Assembly: GCA_000149225.2 (NCBI GenBank)
Contig: CM000687.1
Span: 176,501-240,500 of the forward strand
DNA from: Lachancea kluyveri NRRL Y-12651
Taxonomy: Eukaryota; Ascomycota; Saccharomycetes; Saccharomycetales; Saccharomycetaceae
DNA: 64,000 nt
Reading direction: 5' to 3'
The notes under the pieces are model-generated. The model was not told the DNA's origin and did no database searches. It worked only from the letters and a program-made list of their open reading frames with translations. Of the stretch, positions 39,494-49,098 are shown one piece after another. Numbering within the stretch: the stretch's first letter is position 1; each line of letters starts with the position of its first letter. The position numbers and the translations under genes are program-made.

Positions 39494-40663
39494 TTAAGCT
39501 TGGGGTAAAGCTTGCAATGGGTTACCATTGGCGTCCAAACCTTGTTGCATCATTAACAACTCTTCACTACCAGCAGTTTCAAATTGTAAACCGCAACCCA
39601 ATTTGCTCTCCTGCTTGAAGTGATCCAACTCACCACAGAACAAAACAGACAAGGTTGGTAAAATCTTTCTTTCCAAGAAGCAGCCAACCTTACCGCTGGT
39701 GTCCACAGAACCACGGAAGACGGATTGTCTGTATTCATACTTGCAACCTAGCGTAGTAGAGCCCTCGATGGTTGGCTGAATGCCAATTGGAGTACCAATA
39801 ACTGGGTCAGTTATTGGGACCATGGAGGCTTGTAGGGTAGTTTCCAAACCAGCTTCGACATTTGAAGCAACCTTACGCCAGAAAGAGGCGATCAGAGAAC
39901 CATTGGCTTGTAATTGACCAGAGAAAATCCAATCCTGCTTAGCTCCAACATAACGAGTGACATAAGAAACGGCTGAATCAGCTGGCATGGCGGATTGGCC
40001 TCTAGAGTAGATGGTTTCTAACCCAAGGGCCAATTGTGGAGTAACACTTTGTAAGATAGAACCGACGGCAACACCGGTGAAAAGACCAGTGGAAGAAATA
40101 GATGGGTTCAAAGTCTTGAAGTTCAAAGAAAAGTCAGAGCCTTGGAAATCTTGTTCAATTTGGCACATGGTTGGTTGGCCTTGAGAAATTTGCAAAGTCA
40201 ACTTGGAAATGTTGTTCTTGTCCCACCCGTAATTCAATCTACCAGACAAGGATAGTTCGTTATCAATATTACCTTGCATAAACAAATTGTCGTTGGCAAA
40301 CAAGGCGGAAAAAGCGTAGTTTGGCAAGTTTGCGGAGCCTAGGGAAAAGGTGTGAGAAGTTTGGAAGGCTGGGTTCAAGGAGAAGGCCTTGTTTAAGTCA
40401 GCTCTGAGACCAGTAAAGAAATATTGGCTCAAAAAAACATCACGAGAAACTTCCTTGTTCAAATTTTCAATCGTACCTGGGTTGACCAGCGATAGAGATT
40501 GTCTGTGAGCGTGAATGTTGTTGTAAACGTCATTTAAGTAGCTGAAGATTGGATTAGAAGACCAGAATGATTCTTGCTTTTGTTCAGGAGTCATTGGGGA
40601 GATACCTGGCAGGGTTGGGATCTTGGAAAAGTCGCCCAATGGCATTGGAGTGGTAGAAGACAT
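39494..40663 (-). CDS. TOM40: Tom40, channel of the mitochondrial outer-membrane translocase
   Basis: 389 residues (S. cerevisiae 387) from the ATG (CAT at 40661-40663). Tom40 is the beta-barrel pore through which nearly all mitochondrial precursors pass. Seen: an N-terminal segment with proline-rich stretches, SFWSSNPIFSYLNDVYNNIH, then the porin_3 barrel with alternating beta strands (FFTGLRADLNKAF, GRLNYGWDKNNISKLTLQIS, GCKYEYRQSVFRGSVDTSGKVG). The tail is Met/Gln-rich. Codon bias is strong. Confidence 0.97.
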   Translation of the reverse strand: MSSTTPMPLGDFSKIPTLPGISPMTPEQKQESFWSSNPIFSYLNDVYNNIHAHRQSLSLVNPGTIENLNKEVSRDVFLSQYFFTGLRADLNKAFSLNPAFQTSHTFSLGSANLPNYAFSALFANDNLFMQGNIDNELSLSGRLNYGWDKNNISKLTLQISQGQPTMCQIEQDFQGSDFSLNFKTLNPSISSTGLFTGVAVGSILQSVTPQLALGLETIYSRGQSAMPADSAVSYVTRYVGAKQDWIFSGQLQANGSLIASFWRKVASNVEAGLETTLQASMVPITDPVIGTPIGIQPTIEGSTTLGCKYEYRQSVFRGSVDTSGKVGCFLERKILPTLSVLFCGELDHFKQESKLGCGLQFETAGSEELLMMQQGLDANGNPLQALPQA

Positions 40664-40777
40664 GTTTATGCTTGAAGGGCACTGTCAGTTTTAGGTCCAA
40701 CCAGTCAAGTTGCAGTTGAAGAGTATTGCAAAAAATTGAGCATTTTGGATGAAAAAATTTTCACTGCAAAAATCGTA

Positions 40778-40819
40778 TTACCCGGATACACACTGTTATG
40801 TTTTAATCACGTGATTAAA
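40778..40819. promoter_or_regulatory. Reb1 and Cbf1 sites upstream of TOM40
   Basis: A perfect Reb1 core TTACCCGG (40778-40785) is followed 16 bp later by an 18-bp palindrome, TTTAATCACGTGATTAAA (40802-40819), centred on the Cbf1 site TCACGTGA. They lie about 115-155 bp before the TOM40 ATG and just past the 3' end of CSE2. Confidence 0.6.
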
Positions 40820-40874
40820 CTATACAAGTAATATACGTGCTGCGCTTCAAAGCTTGACCTGCAACTACCAATTG

Positions 40875-41237
40875 CTACTGTTTATCGAGGTTTTTGATGT
40901 TATCTCCTAGGGACTCCAAAACTTGTCTTTTTACCTCAATCTCCTTCTGTTTTTGCTGAATAACCTGTTCCCATTCGTCACAGCTTTTGCTGAGCAACGC
41001 TTTGCATTCGCCGCTCTCAGAAATGTGAGATTTGCAAAGCTTTAACCTATGTCTTATGCTTGACGTTGCAGTTTCAAGGGAATTCGAACTATTATTGGGC
41101 TCCTTTTTCAGTTGGTGTAGAGAATAGAACAAATGCGGGATAAATTCCGAAGATGTATTACCTTTATCAGGTGCTGGGGACAGCGCATGGTGTATTTTCT
41201 TCAGGTGAACATTATTTATTTCTCTTTCGAAATCCAT
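40875..41237 (-). CDS. CSE2: Mediator subunit Med9
   Basis: 120 residues from the ATG (CAT at 41235-41237); S. cerevisiae Cse2/Med9 is 149. It is a middle-module subunit of Mediator for RNA polymerase II. FIPHLFYSLHQLKKEPNNSSNSLETATSSIRHRLKLCKSHISE is nearly the same as the S. cerevisiae stretch and forms the helical Med9 domain. The C-terminus (WEQVIQQKQKEIEVKRQVLESL) is a coiled coil. The shorter length comes from a missing N-terminal linker. Position fits YNR010W. Confidence 0.93.
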   Translation of the reverse strand: MDFEREINNVHLKKIHHALSPAPDKGNTSSEFIPHLFYSLHQLKKEPNNSSNSLETATSSIRHRLKLCKSHISESGECKALLSKSCDEWEQVIQQKQKEIEVKRQVLESLGDNIKNLDKQ

Positions 41238-41579
41238 CGATCAAGTTTGGGGTATCTGTTTTGGTGCAACACTCTTTATAAACTTAAAGTCTAAAGATGC
41301 TCTTTACAGACTACATGTCTTGCGTACACAGTGATATATCTCGAGACATCATAAGCTGTGCGCATCTCAGAAGTTAAAGAATTGTTTACAATATTTCTTC
41401 GTGTTTAAGAGTAAGTACCAATTCTTCTAGGTCCTCTCCAAACTTACATATGTGGCTATGAATATAAGTTACTTTGTCCCGCTTCCATGAGTTAAAGTGG
41501 ATGACGTTGCGCATATAACTGAGGCATTCCCACGCTATAAAGAAGCAAAGATGAAAGGATAAAGGATCGGTATGTTTGT
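41238..41579. other. Promoter of CSE2 and 3' region of ERG2
   Basis: 342 bp between two minus-strand genes. No motif or gene stands out. Confidence 0.5.
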
Positions 41580-42248
41580 TTAGAACTTACCGTTCTTGAC
41601 CAAGTTCTTGATCATATCTCTACCTGTCAGGTAAACGGTTCTGTACAGGGTGTAGAAGTCTAAAGTGCTGGAAAATGTGTCCAAGAATCCAAATGGCAGC
41701 ATGCATGGAATCCAGCCTTGGGCCAACTCTAAGGCAAAGCTTCCGCTCGTCATACTGTACTGTTTGGCATAGCCTTTAGCCAAGTGATGGGTCGAACCGG
41801 CCTTGTAAACCTCTGGGGTTAAGGCATGTGGTAACGCAGCTCTTTGCTCGCCGTGTAGAATGGTAAAGTAGTCATCAGCAAAATGAACACCAGTGTGTCC
41901 TTCGTTACCAACAGCACTGCCAAAGAAGATCAAATATTCAGAAACAGAAGCGTGCAAAATTATCATTTGGCCCATGGCACCACCGGCATTGTTGAAAACC
42001 CATTCCTCTTCTAGGTATTCGTTGATAAACTTGTCACCATAGTGAGCAGCCAAGTCTTGACGGATGTCTCTCAACAGAGCTTCGGTAGAAAAGTTCTCGG
42101 TGGTGTTGTGTCTGGCAATAGCAGTGTTGCAAATTTGGTTTAGAGTTTGAGGATCAAAAATGTAGTTAGTTGGCAACCAGGTGTACAACAACTGGTTCAT
42201 CAGATAGAAGGTGCAGCCCAACAAGACAGAGATAGTCACAAATTTCAT
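41580..42248 (-). CDS. ERG2: C-8 sterol isomerase
   Basis: 222 residues, as in S. cerevisiae, from the ATG (CAT at 42246-42248). It moves the C8-C9 double bond to C7 in ergosterol synthesis at the ER (fecosterol to episterol). An N-terminal membrane anchor (FVTISVLLGCTFYLMNQLLY) precedes the ERG2/sigma-1-receptor fold with FNNAGGAMGQMIILHASVSEYLIFFGSAVG, GHTGVHFADDYFTILHGEQ and the GSTHHLAKG region. The C-terminal amphipathic stretch is present. Position matches YMR202W. Confidence 0.97.
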   Translation of the reverse strand: MKFVTISVLLGCTFYLMNQLLYTWLPTNYIFDPQTLNQICNTAIARHNTTENFSTEALLRDIRQDLAAHYGDKFINEYLEEEWVFNNAGGAMGQMIILHASVSEYLIFFGSAVGNEGHTGVHFADDYFTILHGEQRAALPHALTPEVYKAGSTHHLAKGYAKQYSMTSGSFALELAQGWIPCMLPFGFLDTFSSTLDFYTLYRTVYLTGRDMIKNLVKNGKF

Positions 42249-43249
42249 GAGAGGCTATTTACCAAAGAGTCGCCTGGAAGTTTCAAGATGATTTGCTACA
42301 AAAAGTAGATTCTTTGTCTATGGAATCAGTGCTACCTTATTTATAAGATTAATTAATTTTTTTATTCAGGAATTCCTCGAGCGTATTTTTTTTCCTTTTT
42401 CGTTTAGTTGTAGAACATTAAACGATGGTTCCATTAAGACGATAAAAAGAGGTTAGATGGGAGGCTTTTAAACGGGATCGGGATTTGTAAGGGTTTGGGG
42501 ATTTTCGGAGATAGCAGTTTGACCTGTTCTATTCTTCGTTACAGACCCTCTCTCAGGGCTTTCGCGCTTTCAGCGTCGTCAGCCTGCTGTGCGCTGTAAG
42601 GGGTCTCATCGAGTACTCTGTTTTAAAGACATGAATTGCGAAACCTGTGTACGCCAAAATGCAAGTTTACATTGGTCGATTGAAAACTTGACTGGTGTGC
42701 ACTACACTGTGCCCGTAAGCCTAACATCACTAACAGATATCTTGGCTTGCATCGAAGTAGTGGAACGTTGCACTTAGTGAATAAAGCAGGATACGCCGTA
42801 AAAGAAATACACGTCTAGGTTAAAAAGCTCTTTCAATAATCGGCAAGTATATTTTTACAAGGGTTTGAGGCAGTATACAGCGTGCGACCATTTCTATCAG
42901 CTAAACAACCAAGTAAACGATGCTCCCGAAAAGATACAAAGAATTTTTTTCGATGATCAAAAGGTGTGCAATGGTTGCAGCCTGGCTACCTGGCTGCATG
43001 GCAGTTGGTACATTATGACTACCTCAGCGTGTCGTTTAATTTCAACACGTGATAAGCATGTGAATTAAGAGCAAGAACGTCGTAAAGTTCTTATAAAACT
43101 ACCAGTCTCTGATTATATCCTGACACAGAGAACACTAACATAATATACAGATGGGCATCCAGATACCAAACTAAGATCTCAAGTAATGTTGCTGAGTCCT
43201 GGTCGAAACTATTGAATAATAGCCGATGTACTTGTGCGTTGATGAGATG
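42249..43249. other. ERG2 upstream region
   Basis: One kb between two minus-strand genes. The ERG2 TATA box is TATAAATA on the minus strand (42338-42345), about 90 bp before the ATG. TCGTTTAG at 42400-42407 matches the AR1-type Upc2 element TCGTTYAG. ORFs in this stretch lack ATG starts or protein-like character. Confidence 0.5.
42400..42407 (+). promoter_or_regulatory. Possible Upc2/Ecm22-type sterol element
   Basis: TCGTTTAG, about 150 bp upstream of ERG2, matches the AR1 form (TCGTTYAG) recognised by Upc2. In S. cerevisiae, Upc2 and Ecm22 induce ERG2 when sterol is low. A single 8-bp match; functional context is the main support. Confidence 0.35.
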
Positions 43250-43867
43250 TCAATTTGCACCGCCACATAGCTGTAGCAACGATTTAGCAGCCTTTACAGA
43301 CAATGGAGTGCCGTATTGTGATGGGTTTGCATTGTTATTGGTGCTTTGCGTATTGCCTCTCTTGACTGGTGTCCTTTTCAAGTTATATTTACCTTGTGAT
43401 ACTACCAGTTTCCTCTTAGTTTTTTTAGATACATGTACTGAGTTTTTACCTACCTTCAGCTGGTTAAACTTCAAGTGCGTTTGGTTCGTCTTATATTTGT
43501 AGTATGCTAGCTGTAGTCTGACTTTCAATTTGTGACTTATAGTGGTATCGAATTGTCTGGTTTGGCTACGTTCTGGAGTAATAAAAAATTGGGTGGTATC
43601 AGCAGAATTATCAGATGAATCAGCACGTGTGAGCGGTTCTGATTCAACAGTCTTCGTGTGCTGGCTTTGGCGAGGGGTGGGCAGTTGCAATGGCAAAGTA
43701 CTTTTAATGAATGGTTTATCAGATGCGGGCTTGTAAGTATTTATCATGTTTGTTATTGATGGTAGTAGTACGTTGCGTTTTTGTTGCTTAAAACCACCAG
43801 TGCTTGAGTACAACTTGTTGATACGAGAGCTAGAAAACTCTCCCAGTGGCAAACGTTCTACTGTCAT
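43250..43867 (-). CDS. NRM1: Nrm1, co-repressor of MBF at G1/S exit (Whi5/Nrm1 family)
   Basis: 205 residues from the ATG (CAT at 43865-43867); S. cerevisiae Nrm1 is 249. Nrm1 binds MBF (Mbp1-Swi6) and shuts off G1/S genes as cells leave G1. The GTB motif shared by Nrm1 and Whi5 is clear at about residue 110: HKLKVRLQLAYYKYKTNQTH. The remainder is low-complexity and basic. Whi5 is an alternative by domain, but position between ERG2 and LRO1 matches YNR009W. A cluster of CGCG motifs upstream fits an MBF target that represses itself. Confidence 0.85.
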   Translation of the reverse strand: MTVERLPLGEFSSSRINKLYSSTGGFKQQKRNVLLPSITNMINTYKPASDKPFIKSTLPLQLPTPRQSQHTKTVESEPLTRADSSDNSADTTQFFITPERSQTRQFDTTISHKLKVRLQLAYYKYKTNQTHLKFNQLKVGKNSVHVSKKTKRKLVVSQGKYNLKRTPVKRGNTQSTNNNANPSQYGTPLSVKAAKSLLQLCGGAN

Positions 43868-44082
43868 TTTATCTGTGTTGTTCTTTCCCCACTTTCTTTT
43901 GCCAAACTAACTTGCTCTGAACCTTCAAAAAAAAAAAAAATGGTACTACCTTGGTGAGAACACACTTCTATAATATAAAGTAGATTACACAATATAAAGA
44001 TTTCTATGCAACTTATAAGCTCAAATTTTTTTTTGCCCACAAAACGGTTTTGTTTTTGTTTACCGAACTTTTTTTTGAGTAA

Positions 44083-44108
44083 ACGCGGGAAACATTTCGC
44101 GTTCGCGT
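44083..44108 (-). promoter_or_regulatory. MCB/SCB-like cluster upstream of NRM1
   Basis: Three CGCG-containing cores lie within 26 bp, at 44084-44087, 44098-44101 and 44104-44107. On the NRM1 sense strand the latter two read ACGCGAACGCGAAA. They lie about 215-240 bp before the NRM1 ATG and between NRM1 and the 3' end of LRO1. MBF/SBF control of NRM1 is known in S. cerevisiae. Confidence 0.6.
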
Positions 44109-44142
44109 TTTTTTCTTCTAATCCAATTCGTGTAGCCTTCGT

Positions 44143-46038
44143 TTACATAGGAAATGGCATCTCTTGGACCCATTGGGTCATGTTGGTCAATATTCTTGAT
44201 TCGATGGTGTCTCCACGACCTCCTGCGACTTTCAGAATGTATTCGTTTAGCTCTGCACTGCCCAAAATATCCACATGTTCTGCACTTTTGGCACCACCTC
44301 TGATGTCAAATCTGTCCGGTTGATGCTTTAGCTCGACAATCTTCACAGAAGAATTACCTGGGTTGTACGGAGACTTGCCCTGTGCCCATTTATGACACAT
44401 CGAATGAGTGATTATTGGCAATGTTCCATCACCATCGGTGAAAAACACCGGTGGATCGCTTTCATATGCAATTGTCACGTTCAACCCAATCAATTCTTCG
44501 TTCTCTTCCTTATAAACGTAGGCTCTCTCAGTTGGATTACCAACCCCATAGAGACAGTAAATTTTCAAATCTGGAGCGTTGGGTAGAGGAACTTCTAATG
44601 GGTTGGTCCAATGAGAATGATGTAACTCATTTTTCATCAATTCCTTTTCGTTAAAGGCGTAGCCAAATGAATACTGATCTCTGATACGATCCTGTAACCA
44701 TTTAGGAGCCAATGCAATCAAGAATTCAATAGAGTCCTCCATTGTTAGGTTGCTCTGAGAATATTGGCCAACAGTATCTTGAAATCTGATGAAATTCCCA
44801 AAAGTATCAGTATTATTATGCAAGGCGTCCTCCGTAGAGAAATCCATGTCACCCCAGATCAAATTGCCACCCTTTGGTAACATAGATGGAACACCGCCCC
44901 ATGTTTGTAGCATAAGTAGCCTTTCCCTTCTACTGAAAAACTTTTCTAGGCCATACATGGCCAGGGCATTCAACTGAATGGTGTCCTTCATTTCACCACT
45001 GATTAAAGCAGGAACAGCTTTAGGTGCACCTAACATGGAGCCGGAAACGTTGATAAACGAGTCGATATATTTGTTTACCCAATCTTTGCCGCCATTTCCG
45101 TAGAGAGGGCCTTCAGCTTCAACCCATTTTAAGAAATAAAAAATGACTTGTGACCCCATGGAATGGCCCACTATTACTGCCTTTTCACCAGTCAATTTGT
45201 AGCTCAATTCGATTTGTTGCTGTAGCTTAGAAAAGTACTGGTCTCGGCGCTCCAAATCCAAATAGGCTAACCTCCAGTCATAAGCAGCTGTTGCCATCTT
45301 GTTAGGATCATAACCAATGGCCCCTAAGTTCTGTAAAACTTTATTCCAAATCCAGTATCCAGCCATGAAAAAATCCGCGGCTTCAAAGCCCTGGGCAGCC
45401 CTTAAAGTGAAGTTTGGAGGATCCAACCCAGTCTCAGGGTCTAACATAACATGTTTCAACCAACAGGCCTTATCTAAAACCATGGTTTTTAACATATAGA
45501 AGGAGCCCCATAGCCTTTTACGGAAATGTTGCTCGCTTGGGCATTCTTCATCACCATACAACCCCCAGCTTTCGATGCCGGTGGAAATCACCCCAGGTAC
45601 CATAACTACAGGATGTTTATCGCTTATATTATAATCACGATATAGTTGCTTTCCCACCGCAAAACTCTCCGTGAGGTCCCCCAGAGCGGTATTTTGAAAG
45701 CTACGTTGTTGAAAATCACTAATCATGCCTCCAATACTAGATGGTAAAACTTCCTTCCAGTCTTCGACATAGTCCTGGAAGGATTCAAAGTTGACCAAGT
45801 TGTCAAATAACTCCCGGTTGTTATTGTGGACGTGAGCACCAAAATAAAGAGCAAGAACCAAGCCTAGTACAGCGCCGATAGAAAAGGTTAGACGGCGAGA
45901 TTCTTGCCATTTCTTTCTTTTCTGCTCTGGATGTTCGCGCAGATGACGATGACTAGGACCAACAGGTGATAGTTCGCTATTATTCGATTGCTTTCCTGGA
46001 CTCTTACTAGACTTCTTCTTGCGATTCTTGATAGTCAT
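44143..46038 (-). CDS. LRO1: Phospholipid:diacylglycerol acyltransferase
   Basis: 631 residues (S. cerevisiae 661) from the ATG (CAT at 46036-46038). It transfers an acyl chain from phospholipid to diacylglycerol to make triacylglycerol at the ER and nuclear membrane. A basic cytosolic N-terminus is followed by one membrane segment (FSIGAVLGLVLALYFGAH, about 55-72) and an LCAT-type lumenal domain. Catalytic residues: Ser in VGHSMGSQV, Asp in TDGDGTLPI and His in SAEHVDILG. The lid region (WGLYGDEECPSEQHFRKRLWG) is present. Position matches YNR008W. Confidence 0.97.
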   Translation of the reverse strand: MTIKNRKKKSSKSPGKQSNNSELSPVGPSHRHLREHPEQKRKKWQESRRLTFSIGAVLGLVLALYFGAHVHNNNRELFDNLVNFESFQDYVEDWKEVLPSSIGGMISDFQQRSFQNTALGDLTESFAVGKQLYRDYNISDKHPVVMVPGVISTGIESWGLYGDEECPSEQHFRKRLWGSFYMLKTMVLDKACWLKHVMLDPETGLDPPNFTLRAAQGFEAADFFMAGYWIWNKVLQNLGAIGYDPNKMATAAYDWRLAYLDLERRDQYFSKLQQQIELSYKLTGEKAVIVGHSMGSQVIFYFLKWVEAEGPLYGNGGKDWVNKYIDSFINVSGSMLGAPKAVPALISGEMKDTIQLNALAMYGLEKFFSRRERLLMLQTWGGVPSMLPKGGNLIWGDMDFSTEDALHNNTDTFGNFIRFQDTVGQYSQSNLTMEDSIEFLIALAPKWLQDRIRDQYSFGYAFNEKELMKNELHHSHWTNPLEVPLPNAPDLKIYCLYGVGNPTERAYVYKEENEELIGLNVTIAYESDPPVFFTDGDGTLPIITHSMCHKWAQGKSPYNPGNSSVKIVELKHQPDRFDIRGGAKSAEHVDILGSAELNEYILKVAGGRGDTIESRILTNMTQWVQEMPFPM

Positions 46039-46250
46039 CTTTGAAGATTTATGAAGGTTCCAGAAGATTTGAGTGCGCCGGTTCTGTCTTCTTCAAGTTT
46101 TTCTACCGTTGCGTGTTTTTGTAGTGGCACCGTTGCTTTGATTTTGCGAGATGAATTAAATGGCGATTCGTTCCGCAATCTTCAATGAAAGCTTCAACCT
46201 CTACCACAAGAACGAAAGACAGTAAACAGCAACGAAAATAGAGTCTAAAT

Positions 46251-47135
46251 ATGCTTAGATCAACTTTAAGCAGCTGGAGAGAATATTTGACCCCAGTCAC
46301 ACACAAATCTACATTCCAAATCACCGGTCAGATAACACCTGAGGAGTTTGTCGAAGCAGGGGACTATTTGTGCCACATGTTTCCCACCTGGCGCTGGAAT
46401 GACAACCAAGAGACTGACAAGAACCTAAATTACAGAGACTTTTTGCCAAAAAACAAACAGTTTTTAGTTACTAGAAAAGTTCCATCAAGCGTTAGAGCTG
46501 AGCAGCTAGTCGCCACTGGATTAGGCTCCAGGGATGACACAGAAGAAAATGAAGACGGCTGGGTAGTTGAAGATCAGGCGCCATTTCAGAAACATCAGAG
46601 AGAATTGAGCGACGTTTTTGGTGAGGATATTGATGAGATGCTCGAAGGTATGGAGGAACATGATGACGAGGAAGACCTCGTTGCAATTGCTCCCAACAAT
46701 AAGAGATACTACGACCTGTATATCACGTATTCCACCTCCTACAGGGTCCCCAAGATATATTTGGTTGGTTTTAACTCCGATGGGTCTCCTCTGACCCCTG
46801 AACAGATGTTTGAGGATATATCGCCTGATTATAGGACTAAGACTGCTACAATCGAGAAACTACCATTTTTCCACACACCAGTAACCTCTGTCTTAATACA
46901 TCCATGCAAACATGCCAACGTTATGAGAGTATTAATGGAGAAAGTTACTTTGGTTAAACAAAGACTTAGAAGAGAGCAGGATCCACGGAATAAAGACAAG
47001 GAAGATGATTGGGAAGATTTGCAGCACGATGTAGACGACGGCCTAAGGGTAGATCAATATTTGGTGGTTTTCTTGAAATTTATTACTAGTGTGACGCCTG
47101 GAATAGAGCATGATTATACTATGGAAGGTTGGTGA
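46251..47135 (+). CDS. ATG3: E2-like conjugating enzyme for Atg8
   Basis: 294 residues (S. cerevisiae 310) from the ATG at 46251, opening [15 protein letters not shown]. Atg3 passes Atg8 to phosphatidylethanolamine in autophagy and the Cvt pathway. The amphipathic N-terminal helix, the acidic flexible insertion ([19 protein letters not shown], about 120-140, site of the E1/Atg8 contacts) and the catalytic Cys in HPCKHAN (about residue 220) are all seen. The C-terminus HDYTMEGW is conserved. It is divergent from LRO1 with 212 bp between starts, as for YNR008W/YNR007C. Confidence 0.97.
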   Translation: MLRSTLSSWREYLTPVTHKSTFQITGQITPEEFVEAGDYLCHMFPTWRWNDNQETDKNLNYRDFLPKNKQFLVTRKVPSSVRAEQLVATGLGSRDDTEENEDGWVVEDQAPFQKHQRELSDVFGEDIDEMLEGMEEHDDEEDLVAIAPNNKRYYDLYITYSTSYRVPKIYLVGFNSDGSPLTPEQMFEDISPDYRTKTATIEKLPFFHTPVTSVLIHPCKHANVMRVLMEKVTLVKQRLRREQDPRNKDKEDDWEDLQHDVDDGLRVDQYLVVFLKFITSVTPGIEHDYTMEGW

Positions 47136-47305
47136 GTGATACGATGTTTTATTAACAAACGTGTTACGGATGTAAGCTATCTTGTTAGTTTAACGGGATA
47201 TTTATCATTAACCACGTAATTGATGAAAAGGACGAATTTGAACAGAATCTAAAAAGCTCATCGAGACTACTTGAGTTAAAGGAGAAAGGAAACGATCAGG
47301 AAACA

Positions 47306-48487
47306 ATGATGACACTAGAGCAGAGGGCTAGAATAGTATGCGAAAACAATTTATGCCAACCACCTTGTGTTTCTTCTTCTATGGATTTTTTTTTACTAAC
47401 TGCTATATACGATGTGTAGGAAGCTAATAGACAACGAGCGTTGGAAAGGTTAAAGCAAAGAGGAATAATAAGGAATGATCAAGCAGAAAAGATACAAAGC
47501 AGAAATACTACGCCCGCGGACACTGGAAACCCACAGGTGGGAAACACAGCTCCACCAGTGACAACGGAACAGGAAAAGAAAATTGCGGCTAATAGGGCCA
47601 AGGCGATGGAGAGGCTGCAACAAAGACAGCAGAACTTTAGAGATGCATCAGAAAACGAGAATAATTCTTTAGCTATACAGCCTGATAAAACGTTGTCTAA
47701 AAAACGTCCACTGGATGGTATACGCCCTAGTATACGGAAACAGGACTACATCGAATATGACTTTTCAACAATGAAGAACTCTCTCGGTGGGTTTATTAAC
47801 CGACAGGATGACGACTACGACCTCGATAACCCTATAGATAAAAAACAAAAATCCTTTGACGACTGGAAGAGAGAACAGCGAGAAAAGCTAGCTCTATATG
47901 AGGATGCCCCTCCGCCAGCAGACATCTCGCTAGCTCCTAAATGCACAGAATGTAATATTAATATGGAGTTGGATCCCACAATGAGGGAAGTTTTCCATTT
48001 ACAAGTTTGCAAAACATGTGTCAAAAATCACCCAGAAAAGTATTCCTTGCTGACTAAAACGGAGTGCAAAGAGGATTACTTTCTAACAGATCCGGAATTG
48101 AATGATACGGCTTTGTTTTACAGACTGGAAAAGCCCAATCCACATAGTGGTACTTTTGCTAGAATGCAGTTGTTTGTTCGCTGTCAAGTAGAAGCGTTTG
48201 CGTTTAAAAAGTGGGGTGGCGACGAAGGGCTGGATAGCGAATGGCAACGCCGTGAAGAAGGTAAGGCCATAAGGCGTGAAAAGAAATATCAACAAAAACT
48301 AAAGGAGATGAGGATGAAGACCAGAGCCCAGGAATACACAAATAGATTGAGAGAAAAAAAGCATGGCACAGAACACATACACGATTTTAGTGCACCTGTA
48401 GATGGTGGTACTGATGAGGATGGTTTACAGGTTTTGAAAAGGAGATGTATTGGATGCGGAATGGAGACGGAGGAAATTGCGTTGTAA
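47306..48487 (+). CDS. RAD14: Nucleotide excision repair damage-recognition protein (XPA homologue), intron-containing
   Basis: Two exons, 47306-47335 and 47420-48487, code 365 residues (S. cerevisiae 371). The spliced start MMTLEQRARI|EANRQRALERL aligns with Rad14's MTPEQKAKLEANRK; the ATG at 47309 is an equally good start. Rad14 binds UV and bulky lesions and helps position the NER machinery with TFIIH. The C4 zinc finger CTECNIN...VCKTC (C-x2-C-x18-C-x2-C) and the XPA core KTECKEDYFLTDPELND are present, with HSGTFARMQLFVRCQVE and the basic C-terminal helix TRAQEYTNRLREKKHG. The single-exon reading would begin at a TTG and lose the N-terminus. Position matches YMR201C. Confidence 0.96.
47336..47419 (+). 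other. Spliceosomal intron of RAD14
   Basis: 84 nt, phase 0. The donor is GTATGC (47336-47341), the branch box TACTAAC (47394-47400) is perfect, a T-rich tract precedes it, and the acceptor is TAG at 47417-47419. It separates a ten-codon first exon from the rest. S. cerevisiae RAD14 also has an intron near its start. Confidence 0.95.
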
Positions 48488-48570
48488 ATCAAATTTTCTA
48501 CACATGGTTGTTTCGAGAGTGATATGATCAAATTGTCTTATCTATTTTTCTTTTTCTTTTTTTTTTTTTT

Positions 48571-48581
48571 TTTTATGTTTT
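48571..48581 (+). other. ARS-consensus match between convergent genes
   Basis: TTTTATGTTTT is an exact match to WTTTAYRTTTW, in the T-rich gap between the ends of RAD14 and VPS27. The setting fits an origin, but the match could be chance. Confidence 0.3.
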
Positions 48582-48688
48582 TGATTCGCTTTTCTGTATG
48601 GCCACCCATGAAACATCAAGTATTTTGGAATTAATTTTATGAACATTAATATCTACATTTTTTATTCAAAGAAAAAAGAAAAAAAAAG

Positions 48689-49046
48689 TCACAGCTCAAT
48701 TAGTAACTGTTCGCTGGGTTGGAGATTATCTTCTTGTTCTCCGTCCACTAGTTCAGATTCTTGTTCTTCGTTAGCGGATAACTTGCGTACAGGAACGGTA
48801 GGAAAGTCATAATTTGTAATATTATTAGCTTCTTTGGATTCTTTTGACTGCGTAGTGGTTTCCCTGTAAATTAATTCTTCTTGCTTCTGCTCTTCATCAT
48901 CAATCGGATAAGGGGGTTCTGAGGGTATTTGATGTTTCTGTCGAGAAACGGTTGGTTGGACAACCAAGTCGTGGAGCTGTGTGGTGTGGTTAACAGGAGC
49001 TGATACTTGTATTTGCTGCGTTACAGGACTTTGTATATTGTACCTG

Positions 49047-49098
<52 letters not shown>

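Noticed and set aside
43250-43867. NRM1 as WHI5
   Set aside because: Both share the GTB motif, but position between ERG2 and LRO1 and the MBF-type promoter fit NRM1.
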